A stretch of 32,585 bases of DNA from an uncultured Bacteroidales bacterium (GTDB taxonomy: Bacteria > Bacteroidota > Bacteroidia > Bacteroidales > Bacteroidaceae). The stretch is taken from positions 1 through 32,585 of the forward strand of contig CAMYYY010000035.1 in the NCBI GenBank assembly GCA_947303715.1. The letters are read 5' to 3'. The notes beneath the pieces were generated by a model, which worked only from the letters and a program-made list of their open reading frames with translations, was not told where the DNA came from and made no database searches. Made by a program: the position numbers and the translations under genes. Below, piece after piece: positions 16,622-25,499 of the stretch (position 1 is its first letter; every line of letters begins with the position of its first letter).

Positions 16622-17887
16622 ATGATGAAACTAATTCTTACGAGCGTAATCGTATTCCTCGTTATCATACTGCTTTTGGTCGCCATCCTGCTTGTCGCAA
16701 AGCGCTACCTCGTAGCCTCGGGTCCCGTCAAGCTCGTTATTAACGGCGACAACGAAATGGAAGTCGAGAGCGGCGGCACGCTGCTCAACACCCTTGCCGT
16801 CAACGGCGTTCATCTCCCTTCGGCCTGCGGTGGCAAAGGCTCCTGCGGACAGTGCAAGTGCCAGGTCGATGGCGGAGGCTCCATCCTCCCCTCCGAAGTC
16901 AGCCACTTCACCCGTAAGCAACAGCAAGACCACTGGCGTCTCGGCTGTCAGGTCAAGGTCAAGGGCGACCTCGGCATCAAGGTGCCCGAGAGCGTCATGG
17001 GCGTCAAGGAATGGGAGTGCGAGGTCATCAGCAACAAGAACGTGGCGACCTTCATCAAGGAGTTCATCGTTCAGCTTCCCCCAGGAGAGCACATGGACTT
17101 CCTCCCCGGCTCCTACGCACAGATTCGCATCCCCAAGTACTCCATGGACTACGACAAGGACATCGACAAGTCCCTCATCGGCGACGAATACCTGCCCGCA
17201 TGGCAGAAGTTCGGGCTCTTCACCCTCAAGTGTAAGAATGACGAGGAGACCATTCGTGCCTACTCCATGGCCAACTATCCTGCTGAGGGCGACCGCATCA
17301 TGCTCACCGTGCGTATCGCTACGCCGCCCTTCAAGCCCAAACCACAGACGGGCTTCATGGACGTCATGCCCGGTATTGCATCGAGCTACATCTTCTCCCT
17401 CAAGCCTGGCGACAAGGTCATCATGAGCGGCCCTTATGGCGAATTCCATCCCAACTTCACCAGCGGACGCGAGATGATTTGGGTCGGCGGTGGCGCCGGT
17501 ATGGCTCCGCTGCGTGCTCAAATCATGCACATGACGCGCACGCTCCACACGACGGACCGCGAGATGCACTACTTCTACGGCGCCCGCGCCCTCAACGAGG
17601 TGTTCTATCTCGACGACTTCCTCGCCATCGAGAAGGAGTTCCCGAACTTCCACTTCCATCTGGCCCTCGACCGTCCTGATCCCGCTGCCGACGCAGCCGG
17701 TATCAAGTATACCCCGGGCTTCGTAGCTCCCGTCATGGGCGACACCTACCTCAAGGCCCACGAGGCACCTGAGGATATCGAGTACTACCTCTGCGGACCT
17801 CCAATGATGGCCAAGACCGTCCTTGACCTCCTCGACAGCCTTGGCGTTGATCCCGCCATGATCAGCTTCGATAACTTCGGAGGCTAA
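16622..17887 (+). CDS. nqrF: Na+-translocating NADH:quinone reductase subunit F (NADH dehydrogenase, FAD and 2Fe-2S)
   Basis: The protein has 421 residues with an N-terminal membrane helix (about residues 5-27). A plant-type ferredoxin domain follows, with 2Fe-2S ligands Cys69, Cys75, Cys78 and Cys109. The flavoreductase part has RAYSMANYP for FAD, WVGGGAGMAPLRAQ for NADH and YYLCGPPMM near the C terminus. NqrF is where NADH enters the pump. AAGGAGG at 16605-16611 supports the ATG at 16622 rather than the next codon (also ATG). It is the last gene of the operon, followed by a terminator. Confidence 0.97.
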   Translation: MMKLILTSVIVFLVIILLLVAILLVAKRYLVASGPVKLVINGDNEMEVESGGTLLNTLAVNGVHLPSACGGKGSCGQCKCQVDGGGSILPSEVSHFTRKQQQDHWRLGCQVKVKGDLGIKVPESVMGVKEWECEVISNKNVATFIKEFIVQLPPGEHMDFLPGSYAQIRIPKYSMDYDKDIDKSLIGDEYLPAWQKFGLFTLKCKNDEETIRAYSMANYPAEGDRIMLTVRIATPPFKPKPQTGFMDVMPGIASSYIFSLKPGDKVIMSGPYGEFHPNFTSGREMIWVGGGAGMAPLRAQIMHMTRTLHTTDREMHYFYGARALNEVFYLDDFLAIEKEFPNFHFHLALDRPDPAADAAGIKYTPGFVAPVMGDTYLKAHEAPEDIEYYLCGPPMMAKTVLDLLDSLGVDPAMISFDNFGG

Positions 17888-17983
17888 CGAGAGCAGAGCC
17901 AAACTCGTTTGAGCTTTGCCGAGTGACGCAAGAAGAAACGCGTAGCGTAACTTCGGAGAGAACAAGGCCTTCCTCACCTAATG

Positions 17984-18017
17984 AAAAGGAGCATCCGTGT
18001 GGATGCCCCTTTTTTTT
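17984..18017 (+). terminator. Rho-independent terminator of the nqr operon
   Basis: AAAAGGAGCATCC (17984-17996) pairs with GGATGCCCCTTTT (18001-18013) around a GTGT loop, with one A/C mismatch, and runs into eight or more T. It lies about 100 nt after nqrF. The stretch in between holds nothing I recognise. Confidence 0.85.
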
Positions 18018-18045
18018 ACCTTTTGCAACTTTTTTTTGCTGATAA

Positions 18046-18078
18046 TTGTAAACATGTTCACATTAATCACTATCTTTG
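18046..18078 (+). promoter_or_regulatory. Promoter of the GH31 gene
   Basis: TATCTTTG at 18071-18078 is an exact -7 box. A TTG at 18046-18048 is 22 nt upstream, slightly far, so the -33 assignment is uncertain. The predicted start is about 25-30 nt before the ATG. Confidence 0.6.
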
Positions 18079-18111
18079 TCAGCGAAACGGTAAACAATAC
18101 AACAAATAATA

Positions 18112-21075
18112 ATGTCAACCGCTATGAGAAAGCTATTCCGAATGATTGCGTGCTGTGCGATGGTTTCGTGCAGCCTGACGGCATGGGCCGAGGTAGTCTA
18201 TCAGGATGCCAATGTGCGTTTCACGCTCATCGACGAGGGGACAATCCGCCTTGAGTATGCCCCCGACGGCAAGTTTGTCGACAATAAGAGCTTCATGGCC
18301 GTCATCCGCGAATTCCCCGAGGTGACCTGCAAGGTTAAGGACGGTTCACGCCAAGTGACCATTAGCACCAGCAAACTGAAACTGGTCTATAAGAAAGGCA
18401 CGGCACCGCTGAGCAGCGACAATCTTACCATTAGCAGCACCAAGGCTCTCTCAACACCCTTTATATGGAAGCCCGGCATGCAGCAGAAGGGCAACCTGAA
18501 GGGCACCTACCGTACCCTCGACGGCTACGACGGAGCTGAATACCAGTACAGCAACCCCAAGCGCGAGATGCCCATCGAGGACGGCCTTTTGGCCACCGAC
18601 GGCTGGAGCCTCATCGACGACAGCAAGAGCCTGCTCTTCGACGGCGACACCGACTGGGACTGGGTCACCGAGCGTAAGAGCGCCGAGGGGGCTCAGGACT
18701 GGTACTTCATGGCTTACGGTCACGACTACAAAAGTGCCCTGCTCTCCTACACCCGCTTCGCCGGACGTGTACCCCTACCTCCCCGCTACACCTTCGGCTA
18801 CTGGTGGAGTCGCTATTGGAGCTACTCCGACCAAGACCTCCGAAATCTCATCGGCAACTTCCAGCGACTTGACCTTCCGCTTGACGTGCTGGTTATCGAC
18901 ATGGACTGGCACCCCATCAGCGAACAAGCCGGCGGAGGCTGGACGGGCTGGGACTGGAACGAGATTCTCTTCCCTGACTACAAAGCCTTTCTGAAATACC
19001 TCGACGATCAGGGCGTCAAGACCACCATGAATCTCCATCCCGCCCAAGGGGTACGTCCTTTTGAGAAGAAGTACGACGAGTTCATGCGTCGCCTGGGTAA
19101 GAACGACGGCAAGACCTACGAATGGCTCGGGTCAGATAAGCGCTACGTGAAGGCTATTTTCGACACTTATCTCCACCCCTACATGAACGAAGGCGTTGAT
19201 TTCTGGTGGCTCGACTGGCAGCAATGGGAAAAGGATCGTGCCATCAAGGACCTCGACAACGTATTCTGGTGCAACTACATCTGGTTCTCCGACATGGAGC
19301 GGAACGGCACCAAGCGTCCCTTGCTCTATCACCGCTGGGGCGGACTGGGCAACCACCGCTATCAAGTTGGCTTCTCAGGTGACTCATACATCACCTGGAA
19401 AAGCCTCAAATTCCTGCCCTATTTCAATTCAACAGCCTCCAACGTACTCTACGGCTACTGGAGCCACGACATCGGCGGTCACCAGAGCCATCGCTATGGA
19501 ACGCCTGTCGATCCACAACTCTACACCCGTGCCATGCAGATGGGACAATATCTGCCCATCATCCGCAGCCATAGCACCAAGGATCCCAGCCTGAACAAGG
19601 AGCCCTGGGCATTCGACCAGACCACCCAGCAACGGCTGGCAAACGTCATCAACGGCCGCTACGCCCTCGTGCCCTACATCTACACCATGGCGCGAAAGAC
19701 CTACGAGACCGGCATCTCACTTTGCCGTCCCCTCTACTACGACTATCCTGAGGCCAAGGAGGCATACGAGTATAAAGAGGAATACATGTTCGGCGACGAC
19801 ATGCTTATCGCCCCCGTCACCGAAGAGGTTGACAAGGCTGACGGCTATGCCACCGTCAACCTCTGGCTCCCCGACGGCCAATGGCTCGAATACGAAACTG
19901 GCCAGATGCTCCAGGGCGGACAGAACTACCAGCGCCGTTTCACCATGGACGAATATCCCGTCTATGTCAAAGCCGGAAGCATACTCCCCTACTTCGGCAA
20001 GCTGAAAAACCTCTCCGGCACCACGCAGTCCGTCACCGTCCGCGTCTTCCCTGGTGCAGACAAAGGCGAATTCCAACTCTATGAGGATAATGGTGAAGAC
20101 CGCAACTACGTCAACGAATATGCCTTCACACCACTTTCCTACTCCCGTCAGGGCGACGTGATTACCTTCACCATCGGTGCACGCAAGGGAAACTACAAGG
20201 ACATGCCCGCCCGTCGCCACTATTATGTCGCCCTGCCCTGCCAGAAGGCCCCCATAAGCGTTAAGTGCAGTGGCAAGGCCATGCCCTTCACCTATGACGG
20301 CATGAACCTCGAAGCCACCATCGACCTTGGCGAAATTGACTGCTCATCTGCTACTACCCTCGAGGTCGTCATGCCCACACAACCTGACCTTGTGGCTGGC
20401 ACGAAAGGCGAGTTCCGTCATCTGCAGACCGTCGTGCGCGACTTCAAGCAGCATGATGCCGGCATGGTCTATACTGCCGACTTCGGCTTCCTTGAGGCTG
20501 CACCCTTACGCCTATCCTATCATCCCGAGAAGCAGGAAGAGACGCTTAACACCTTCTTCCAGAAAGACGCTGCCATCCATCAGGTACTGATGGAGCAGAT
20601 GGGCGTTGGCGACAACTACCAGCGTGCCGTCCGTCATCTGGGCATTCAGAGTCTCCTCACCGATGTTCCTGCCGAGGCCTATCAGGCTGACGGCAAAACT
20701 GGGTTCACCGCCCGTTACTTCAACAACAAGACCCTTACGGGCGATCCCGTAGCTACGGCCCACATGGAGAAGATCGACATGTTCGAGAGCCAGAGTCCCC
20801 ACGACGGCGTCAAAGCCGACGGCTGGAGCATGATTCTGGAGAGTGAACTCACGTCGCCAGCTGACGGCACGATGGCCTTCTCCATTACCGGCGACGACGG
20901 TTACCGTCTTATTGTCGATGGTCGCGAGCTCTGCTCCGACTGGGGCGACCATGCCGAGACCTCCCGCCTCGCCACCATCCCCACTACCAAGGGCCAGCGC
21001 CACACCATCCGCATAGAGTACTACGACAACGAGTACAACGGAATCCTCCGCCTGAAGACAATGGTGGTACAATAG
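18112..21075 (+). CDS. Secreted GH31 family glycosidase with C-terminal PA14 domain
   Basis: The protein has 987 residues. The signal peptide has two possible starts (18112 or 18124) and cleaves near Ala-Trp-Ala/Glu. A GH31 N-terminal beta domain is followed by the TIM barrel, with PPRYTFGYWWSRYWSY and VLVIDMDWH. The likely nucleophile is Asp368 in WWLDWQQW, and the acid/base is Asp424 in GFSGDSYITW. WSHDIGGH follows, then C-terminal beta domains including a DUF5110-like segment. From about residue 862 to the end is a PA14 domain (ARYFNN, then TGDDGYRLIVDG), which usually binds carbohydrate. GH31 enzymes act on alpha-glucosides, alpha-xylosides or alpha-galactosides; the substrate cannot be told here. 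It is not next to a SusC/D pair. Monocistronic as far as seen. Confidence 0.92.
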   Translation: MSTAMRKLFRMIACCAMVSCSLTAWAEVVYQDANVRFTLIDEGTIRLEYAPDGKFVDNKSFMAVIREFPEVTCKVKDGSRQVTISTSKLKLVYKKGTAPLSSDNLTISSTKALSTPFIWKPGMQQKGNLKGTYRTLDGYDGAEYQYSNPKREMPIEDGLLATDGWSLIDDSKSLLFDGDTDWDWVTERKSAEGAQDWYFMAYGHDYKSALLSYTRFAGRVPLPPRYTFGYWWSRYWSYSDQDLRNLIGNFQRLDLPLDVLVIDMDWHPISEQAGGGWTGWDWNEILFPDYKAFLKYLDDQGVKTTMNLHPAQGVRPFEKKYDEFMRRLGKNDGKTYEWLGSDKRYVKAIFDTYLHPYMNEGVDFWWLDWQQWEKDRAIKDLDNVFWCNYIWFSDMERNGTKRPLLYHRWGGLGNHRYQVGFSGDSYITWKSLKFLPYFNSTASNVLYGYWSHDIGGHQSHRYGTPVDPQLYTRAMQMGQYLPIIRSHSTKDPSLNKEPWAFDQTTQQRLANVINGRYALVPYIYTMARKTYETGISLCRPLYYDYPEAKEAYEYKEEYMFGDDMLIAPVTEEVDKADGYATVNLWLPDGQWLEYETGQMLQGGQNYQRRFTMDEYPVYVKAGSILPYFGKLKNLSGTTQSVTVRVFPGADKGEFQLYEDNGEDRNYVNEYAFTPLSYSRQGDVITFTIGARKGNYKDMPARRHYYVALPCQKAPISVKCSGKAMPFTYDGMNLEATIDLGEIDCSSATTLEVVMPTQPDLVAGTKGEFRHLQTVVRDFKQHDAGMVYTADFGFLEAAPLRLSYHPEKQEETLNTFFQKDAAIHQVLMEQMGVGDNYQRAVRHLGIQSLLTDVPAEAYQADGKTGFTARYFNNKTLTGDPVATAHMEKIDMFESQSPHDGVKADGWSMILESELTSPADGTMAFSITGDDGYRLIVDGRELCSDWGDHAETSRLATIPTTKGQRHTIRIEYYDNEYNGILRLKTMVVQ

Positions 21076-21080
21076 TCCGC

Positions 21081-21171
21081 CTCTTCTTCGAAGAGTCCCC
21101 ATAATCTTTCCGTCCAAACCGTACATTCATTGTGCGATTTGGACAGAAGATCTTATTCCTTCCCAATAAGA
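21081..21171. other. Cluster of small hairpins after the GH31 gene (possible terminator region)
   Basis: Three inverted repeats follow the stop codon: CTCTTC/GAAGAG with a TTC loop (21081-21095), GTCCAAA/TTTGGAC (21112-21118 with 21138-21144), and TCTTATT/AATAAGA (21151-21157 with 21165-21171). None has a clean T-run, so their role as terminators is tentative. No gene is visible in 21076-21404; the remainder is a repeat array and AT-rich sequence. Confidence 0.45.
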
Positions 21172-21237
21172 AAGATCATGCTACCCTTCATATTCCACTA
21201 AAAGTCCAACTACGACAAGGTTTTCTTAGCATGAAAT

Positions 21238-21309
21238 AACGCAGTGGAATAAAATCTCAACGTAGTGGAATAATCTTTTAGCGCACTGGAATAAAAACAC
21301 AACGCACTA
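21238..21309. repeat. Four-unit degenerate tandem array, 21-bp period
   Basis: Units begin with the CG of ACGCAGTGGAATAA (C at 21240), ACGTAGTGGAATAA (21261), GCGCACTGGAATAA (21282) and ACGCACTATACAA (21303), each step exactly 21 bp. The core is RCGYASTRK followed by an AT-rich half. The first unit shares GCAGTG and the following A-rich half with the 22-bp array near nqr. A 10-base inverted copy, TATTCCACTA at 21191-21200, mirrors TAGTGGAATA at 21263-21272. The array lies between two convergent genes, where no promoter is needed. Confidence 0.8.
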
Positions 21310-21404
21310 TACAATTGAGCCACTTTTCAGCATTAGTTCCGCAAAGAAGCAACTATTACTATGGCATCATCTTTATGTGGCTTAAAACGCCAACGAGCGA
21401 AGGT

Positions 21405-22625
21405 TCAGAAGCGGCGGTCGTACGCCTCTTTCAACTGATGCATGGCTTGCTTTATCACGGAGCGGGGCGAAGCAACGTTGAGCCGCATGAACCCCTCACC
21501 AGGTTTGCCGAACATGACTCCTTCGTTAAGCGCCAGATGAGCCTCCTCGACAAAGAAACGGTTGAGCGCCTCGGGTGTGAGCCCCAACGCACGGCAGTCG
21601 AGGAATATCAGGTACGATGCCTGGGGACGAATCATACAAATGCGCGGCATCTCGCACGCCAGCGTCTGCTCCACAAAGTCGATGTTGCCTTGGATGTAAT
21701 CCAAACATTGGTCGAGCCACTCCGTGCCGTGACTATATGCCGCAGCTACGCTGATGAACGAGAAGAGATGACCGAGGTTCAACTCGCTATTCTCGAGGAA
21801 CGTAGCAAACTGCGCGCGGATGTCAGGATTGGGAATGATAGCGTAACTGCTCGTAAGGCCTGCCATGTTGAACGACTTGGACGGACTGGCGAAGGTAATG
21901 CTATTCTGCGCAGCAGCTTCGCACGACAAGGCAAACGGAATGTGGGTGTAGCCGTGCAACGTGAGGTCGGCATGAATCTCATCGCTCACTACCAGCACAC
22001 CCTTTCGCTGGCAGATTTCAGCCAAACGCACAAGTTCCTCATGCTTCCAGACACGTCCGCCCGGATTGTGCGGATGGCAAAGCAGGAACAGCTTGCACTC
22101 CCCAGCCTTGCGCTCGAAGTCCTCCCAGTCAATCGTCATTTCAGCAGCGGAATAAGACTCTGGATATTCCTCATTACTAATCCCTAATTCCTCTTTTTTT
22201 ATTTTCAGCGGGCTTTCTACCACTACCCTGCCATTGTTCTTCGGAACAAGAATATAGGGGTGATAGACGGGCGTCTGGATGAGCACCTTGTCGCCCGGGC
22301 GGGTGAAACAATGAAGGCTGAAGGCAATGCCAGGCACGATGCCAGGCACGAAGTTCAGCCACTCCTCGCTGATGGTCCACCCATAGCGCATCTGCTGCCA
22401 GCGCACAATAGCCTCGTACCACGCGCGGGCGCGGCATGTATAGCCCAGCACAGGATGTTCGCAACGCTGTTTCAGCGCATCCAGAATAAAGGGAGGCGTG
22501 GCAAAATCCATATCAGCTACCCACAGGGGCATCAGGTCGTCCCTGCCCCACAACTCAGGCACATAGTCAATCTTCAAAGAATCGGTGTGCCTGCGGTCTA
22601 TGACCTTATCAAAATCATATTTCAT
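21405..22625 (-). CDS. PatB/MalY-type PLP-dependent C-S lyase (cystathionine beta-lyase family)
   Basis: The protein has 406 residues from the ATG at 22625, a fold-type I aminotransferase-like enzyme. Conserved segments are WVADMDFATPPFI, the cofactor-contact region VSDEIHADL, and SPSKSFNMAGL with the PLP-binding Lys at residue 250. PatB/MalY enzymes cleave cystathionine or cysteine to a thiol, pyruvate and ammonia; some are regulatory. The ATG overlaps the TGA of the peptidase gene upstream (ATGA), which fixes the start and indicates translational coupling. A TTG codon three residues earlier is therefore not used here. Confidence 0.92.
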   Translation of the reverse strand: MKYDFDKVIDRRHTDSLKIDYVPELWGRDDLMPLWVADMDFATPPFILDALKQRCEHPVLGYTCRARAWYEAIVRWQQMRYGWTISEEWLNFVPGIVPGIAFSLHCFTRPGDKVLIQTPVYHPYILVPKNNGRVVVESPLKIKKEELGISNEEYPESYSAAEMTIDWEDFERKAGECKLFLLCHPHNPGGRVWKHEELVRLAEICQRKGVLVVSDEIHADLTLHGYTHIPFALSCEAAAQNSITFASPSKSFNMAGLTSSYAIIPNPDIRAQFATFLENSELNLGHLFSFISVAAAYSHGTEWLDQCLDYIQGNIDFVEQTLACEMPRICMIRPQASYLIFLDCRALGLTPEALNRFFVEEAHLALNEGVMFGKPGEGFMRLNVASPRSVIKQAMHQLKEAYDRRF

Positions 22626-23998
22626 TTTATCCAATCATTCAATATCGATAGAATATCCTCCCGCATCTCATCAGGCATGTTGTTGATGCGCGAACGATGC
22701 GAACCCTCTGGCTGGATGAAGACGTGCATATTCTTTTTCGGCGAGGGCAGCACGACACGCGTGGCGCTCCAAGGATCCCACTCGCCATAGATGAACATGG
22801 CAGGGATATCCTGTTCGCGGAGGAATGTGCAGCATTGCTCATAGAGGTCTCCCTTGAACTCGAGATAGCTTAGTTCCTCAGGAATCATCACGCGACGCAT
22901 ATAGCCCTCGTAGGTCGGACGGCAGAGGAGACCCTTGAAAGGCTCCACGTCGTAGCCGTAGTAGCCGATTTCGCGCATAGCCTGCACGTTGAAGGGCACG
23001 TAGGGTGTCTGGCGTGCGAAATAGTTTGGCTCGCACTTCTCCAGAAGGCTGCGGAAAAGCTCGTCGGCGTCCACTTCTGGAACGATCATCTCCACATCGG
23101 GCTTTCCGCGGCGCTTCTTCGCTTTAGGCACCAACCGCGTGCGCGTCTCGGGTACCGTCGCGAGGTCGTCGCCCCACTGCCAAAAGGCGAAGGGATACTC
23201 AAGCACCATCAAGTCGAACACTTCCTCCAAGGGAACGCGGAACGTGTAACCTTTCGACGTCACGTACTCCTCGAGTTTGGGGAGCAGCTCGGCCTTACGA
23301 GTGAGCACCGTGAGCTGGAAGTAACGAATCTTCTCGCGAGCTTCTTGCGTGCCAACGGTATCGAGGAAAACCTCGTGTCGTCCGTCCTCAAGTGCCTTGT
23401 TCAGTGGAGCCACATAGCTGACGTTGGCTACCACGTCATCGGGGAAGAATGTGCGGTAGAACAATGCCGTCTGCCCGCCCTTGCTGATGCCGGTGGAGAA
23501 CCATTTGCCCTTATAGAGCTTGCCGAACACGGTGCGGATGTGGTGATAATCGTAAGCGGAATTCTTCACCGTCAAATACCTCCATAGCTCGCTTTCGTAG
23601 GCAGCATTGCCCGTCAGCCCTTGCTGAGTGACAGGGTTGCTGGCACCATTGAAGCGGTGCTCAGTCATAATCACGTTGGCCTCAAGCAGCTCGGAAAGCT
23701 CCTCCGTATAGCGCGGGTGCAGGGCATACTCGTTGTTATATCCTTCGGTGACGATAACAGTAGGACGGTCGAACCCGCGATGGCGAATCACCAATCGCTG
23801 CTCGAACAGGCCTTCGCACGAATCCGGTGGGGCGATAGGCTGCTCGAACATCACCAGACGCTTCGTCACTCCATCGGCGGACTCAAGGGTTTCCACATGG
23901 GTTACACCAGGCAATGCCCTCAACGCATCGTCAAGGGCATCAGCCACAGCACTCAGCGCCACAAACAGTAGCGCAAGAAAGAGGACTGGTTTCTTCAT
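22622..23998 (-). CDS. Secreted S37-type aminopeptidase (prolyl tri-/tetrapeptidyl type)
   Basis: The protein has 458 residues with a Sec signal peptide (cleavage near Ala-Asp-Ala, residues 19-21). It is an alpha/beta hydrolase: TGISKGGQTALF carries the nucleophile Ser172, FIYGEWDPWSATR holds the probable Asp, and EGSHRSRI holds the His. The sequence from EQRLVIRHRG through NVIMTEHRFNGAS matches peptidase family S37, exported enzymes that release short N-terminal peptides, often next to Pro. It sits 5 nt after the oxidoreductase gene and overlaps patB by 4 nt, so it is the middle gene of a three-gene operon. Substrate is inferred from family only. Confidence 0.87.
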   Translation of the reverse strand: MKKPVLFLALLFVALSAVADALDDALRALPGVTHVETLESADGVTKRLVMFEQPIAPPDSCEGLFEQRLVIRHRGFDRPTVIVTEGYNNEYALHPRYTEELSELLEANVIMTEHRFNGASNPVTQQGLTGNAAYESELWRYLTVKNSAYDYHHIRTVFGKLYKGKWFSTGISKGGQTALFYRTFFPDDVVANVSYVAPLNKALEDGRHEVFLDTVGTQEAREKIRYFQLTVLTRKAELLPKLEEYVTSKGYTFRVPLEEVFDLMVLEYPFAFWQWGDDLATVPETRTRLVPKAKKRRGKPDVEMIVPEVDADELFRSLLEKCEPNYFARQTPYVPFNVQAMREIGYYGYDVEPFKGLLCRPTYEGYMRRVMIPEELSYLEFKGDLYEQCCTFLREQDIPAMFIYGEWDPWSATRVVLPSPKKNMHVFIQPEGSHRSRINNMPDEMREDILSILNDWIK

Positions 23999-24003
23999 AT
24001 AAA

Positions 24004-25383
24004 TTATACTTCTACCGAATACCCATCACGGTACTTGTAGTGCATCAGTTTGGTTGCCTCGGGGTCGTTCATGAACTTCTGCACAATGGGGTTCCACATG
24101 ACGGGGCGTCCTAACTCAATGGCGATGTTGCCAAGGTTGCAGACGGTGCACGAAGTGTGTCCCGTTTCGACAGGGCAGTTCGGATCAACGTGTGCCTTCA
24201 CGGCGTCAATCCAAATGCGGCGATGTGCCGACTGGGCTTCGTATGCGCCACTCTCCACGCCGAGATCCATCTTTTCGAACTTGGGGTCGGATGCCCTCAA
24301 CGAGCCGCGGCATACCTTAATCCAGCCATTCTCGCCATAGATTTGCAGGCCCTGCTCGCCTCCGTTATAGGGTTCTTCGGTGACGATGGTGCCGTTGTCA
24401 TACTCAAAGGTGAGCACATCGTATTTTCCGTAGCCGGCAGGACTAATTTTCATGGGGCCTCCGTTACCGTCCTTGCCGAGAGCCCACTGGGCGATATCGA
24501 ACATGTGTGCGCCCCAGTCGGTCATCAGGCCTCCGCCCATCACCTTATACCAACGCCAAGCACCCCAGAGTTGTTCATCGTGCGACTCATCGACAATGGG
24601 GTCGAGGTCAGAGTGATACCAAATTGATGTAGGCAGCGGACCGAGCCACTTGTCCCAGTTCAGGCCTGCAGGCACCTCCATCTTCGGGAGGGTGCAAGGC
24701 ATGGGGGCTGCGCTCTTTGGATTCACGCTGTTACGCCCGCAATGTACCTTGATTTTCTCTATCTTACCCATAATGCCCTCGCGGCAGAGCGTAGCTGCGT
24801 GGATGAATTCACCGCTACTGCGCTGCTGGCTACCAACTTGTAGGATGCGCCCATACTTGCGCACAGCCTTGCAGAGCTGCTTTCCTTCGTGAATGGTGAG
24901 CGTCAAGGGCTTCTCCAAATAGATATCCTTGCCCGCCTTGCAGGCTGCAATCGCTATGATAGCATGCTGATGGTCAGGTGTTGCAATGACTACAGCATCG
25001 ATGTCCTTGCGAGCCAGGAGATCCTGATAATCCTCATAGACATCTACCTTCACCTTCTTCTCACCCTTGCCCTGATAGTATTCCTTCACTCGGCGCACGA
25101 AGCGGTCCCGCTTAATGTCGTACACATCGCAGCCTGCCAGCACGCGCACGTCGTCAAACGCCATAAACGTACTCAGCAAATACATGGCCTGCTGTCCCAA
25201 ACCGATGAATCCAAGGTTCACTTTGCCATTGGCTGATTTCTTCGCCGCAGAAGGAGCTTCTGACGGGACAGAAGGAGCAACTGACGAATTAGAAGCAGCT
25301 TCTGCTGCATGAATAAGACCGACGGGAGCAGCCACAGCTGCAGCACCCAATGCACTCACTTTCAAAAATTCTCTTCTTTCCAT
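24004..25383 (-). CDS. Exported Gfo/Idh/MocA-family oxidoreductase
   Basis: The protein has 459 residues from the ATG at 25383. It starts with a twin-arginine-type signal (Arg-Arg-Glu-Phe-Leu-Lys, then an Ala-rich hydrophobic part, cleavage near residue 28). A Ser/Ala-rich linker leads into the Rossmann domain (GFIGLGQQA), VIATPDHQHA and the catalytic-type YLEKPLT. The C-terminal half has GGLMTDWGAHMFDIAQWALG. The family uses NAD(P) to oxidise or reduce sugars or sugar derivatives; exported Bacteroidetes members have uncertain substrates, and some relatives are GH109 glycosidases. It heads the operon and has its own consensus promoter. Confidence 0.9.
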   Translation of the reverse strand: MERREFLKVSALGAAAVAAPVGLIHAAEAASNSSVAPSVPSEAPSAAKKSANGKVNLGFIGLGQQAMYLLSTFMAFDDVRVLAGCDVYDIKRDRFVRRVKEYYQGKGEKKVKVDVYEDYQDLLARKDIDAVVIATPDHQHAIIAIAACKAGKDIYLEKPLTLTIHEGKQLCKAVRKYGRILQVGSQQRSSGEFIHAATLCREGIMGKIEKIKVHCGRNSVNPKSAAPMPCTLPKMEVPAGLNWDKWLGPLPTSIWYHSDLDPIVDESHDEQLWGAWRWYKVMGGGLMTDWGAHMFDIAQWALGKDGNGGPMKISPAGYGKYDVLTFEYDNGTIVTEEPYNGGEQGLQIYGENGWIKVCRGSLRASDPKFEKMDLGVESGAYEAQSAHRRIWIDAVKAHVDPNCPVETGHTSCTVCNLGNIAIELGRPVMWNPIVQKFMNDPEATKLMHYKYRDGYSVEV

Positions 25384-25422
25384 GGTGTACAATTATAAGA
25401 TTAGTTTTTTGCTAAAGCCGAG

Positions 25423-25453
25423 CAAATTTACAGCTATTTTTGGTAATTTCAAA
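25423..25453 (-). promoter_or_regulatory. Promoter of the oxidoreductase-peptidase-patB operon
   Basis: Minus strand TTTG (25453-25450), exactly 19 nt, then TAAATTTG (25430-25423). Both boxes are perfect. It is interleaved with the opposite promoter of uxaC. Confidence 0.8.
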
Positions 25454-25470
25454 AAAAAGCACTACTTTCG
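25439..25470 (+). promoter_or_regulatory. Promoter of uxaC, interleaved with the opposite promoter
   Basis: TTTG (25439-25442), 20 nt, then TACTTTCG (25463-25470), one mismatch to TAnnTTTG. Its spacer contains the -33 box of the minus-strand promoter and vice versa, so the two polymerase sites overlap. Confidence 0.7.
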
Positions 25471-25499
25471 TCGCAAAATAATAAAAAACTCTACGCCGT

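Noticed and set aside
16631..17977. 448-residue antisense frame over nqrF
   Set aside because: Overlaps nqrF fully; composition (Asp, Val, Leu, His rich) is typical of an antisense shadow.
17888..17983. Possible small gene between nqrF and the terminator
   Set aside because: No open frame with a plausible start; only short imperfect inverted repeats.
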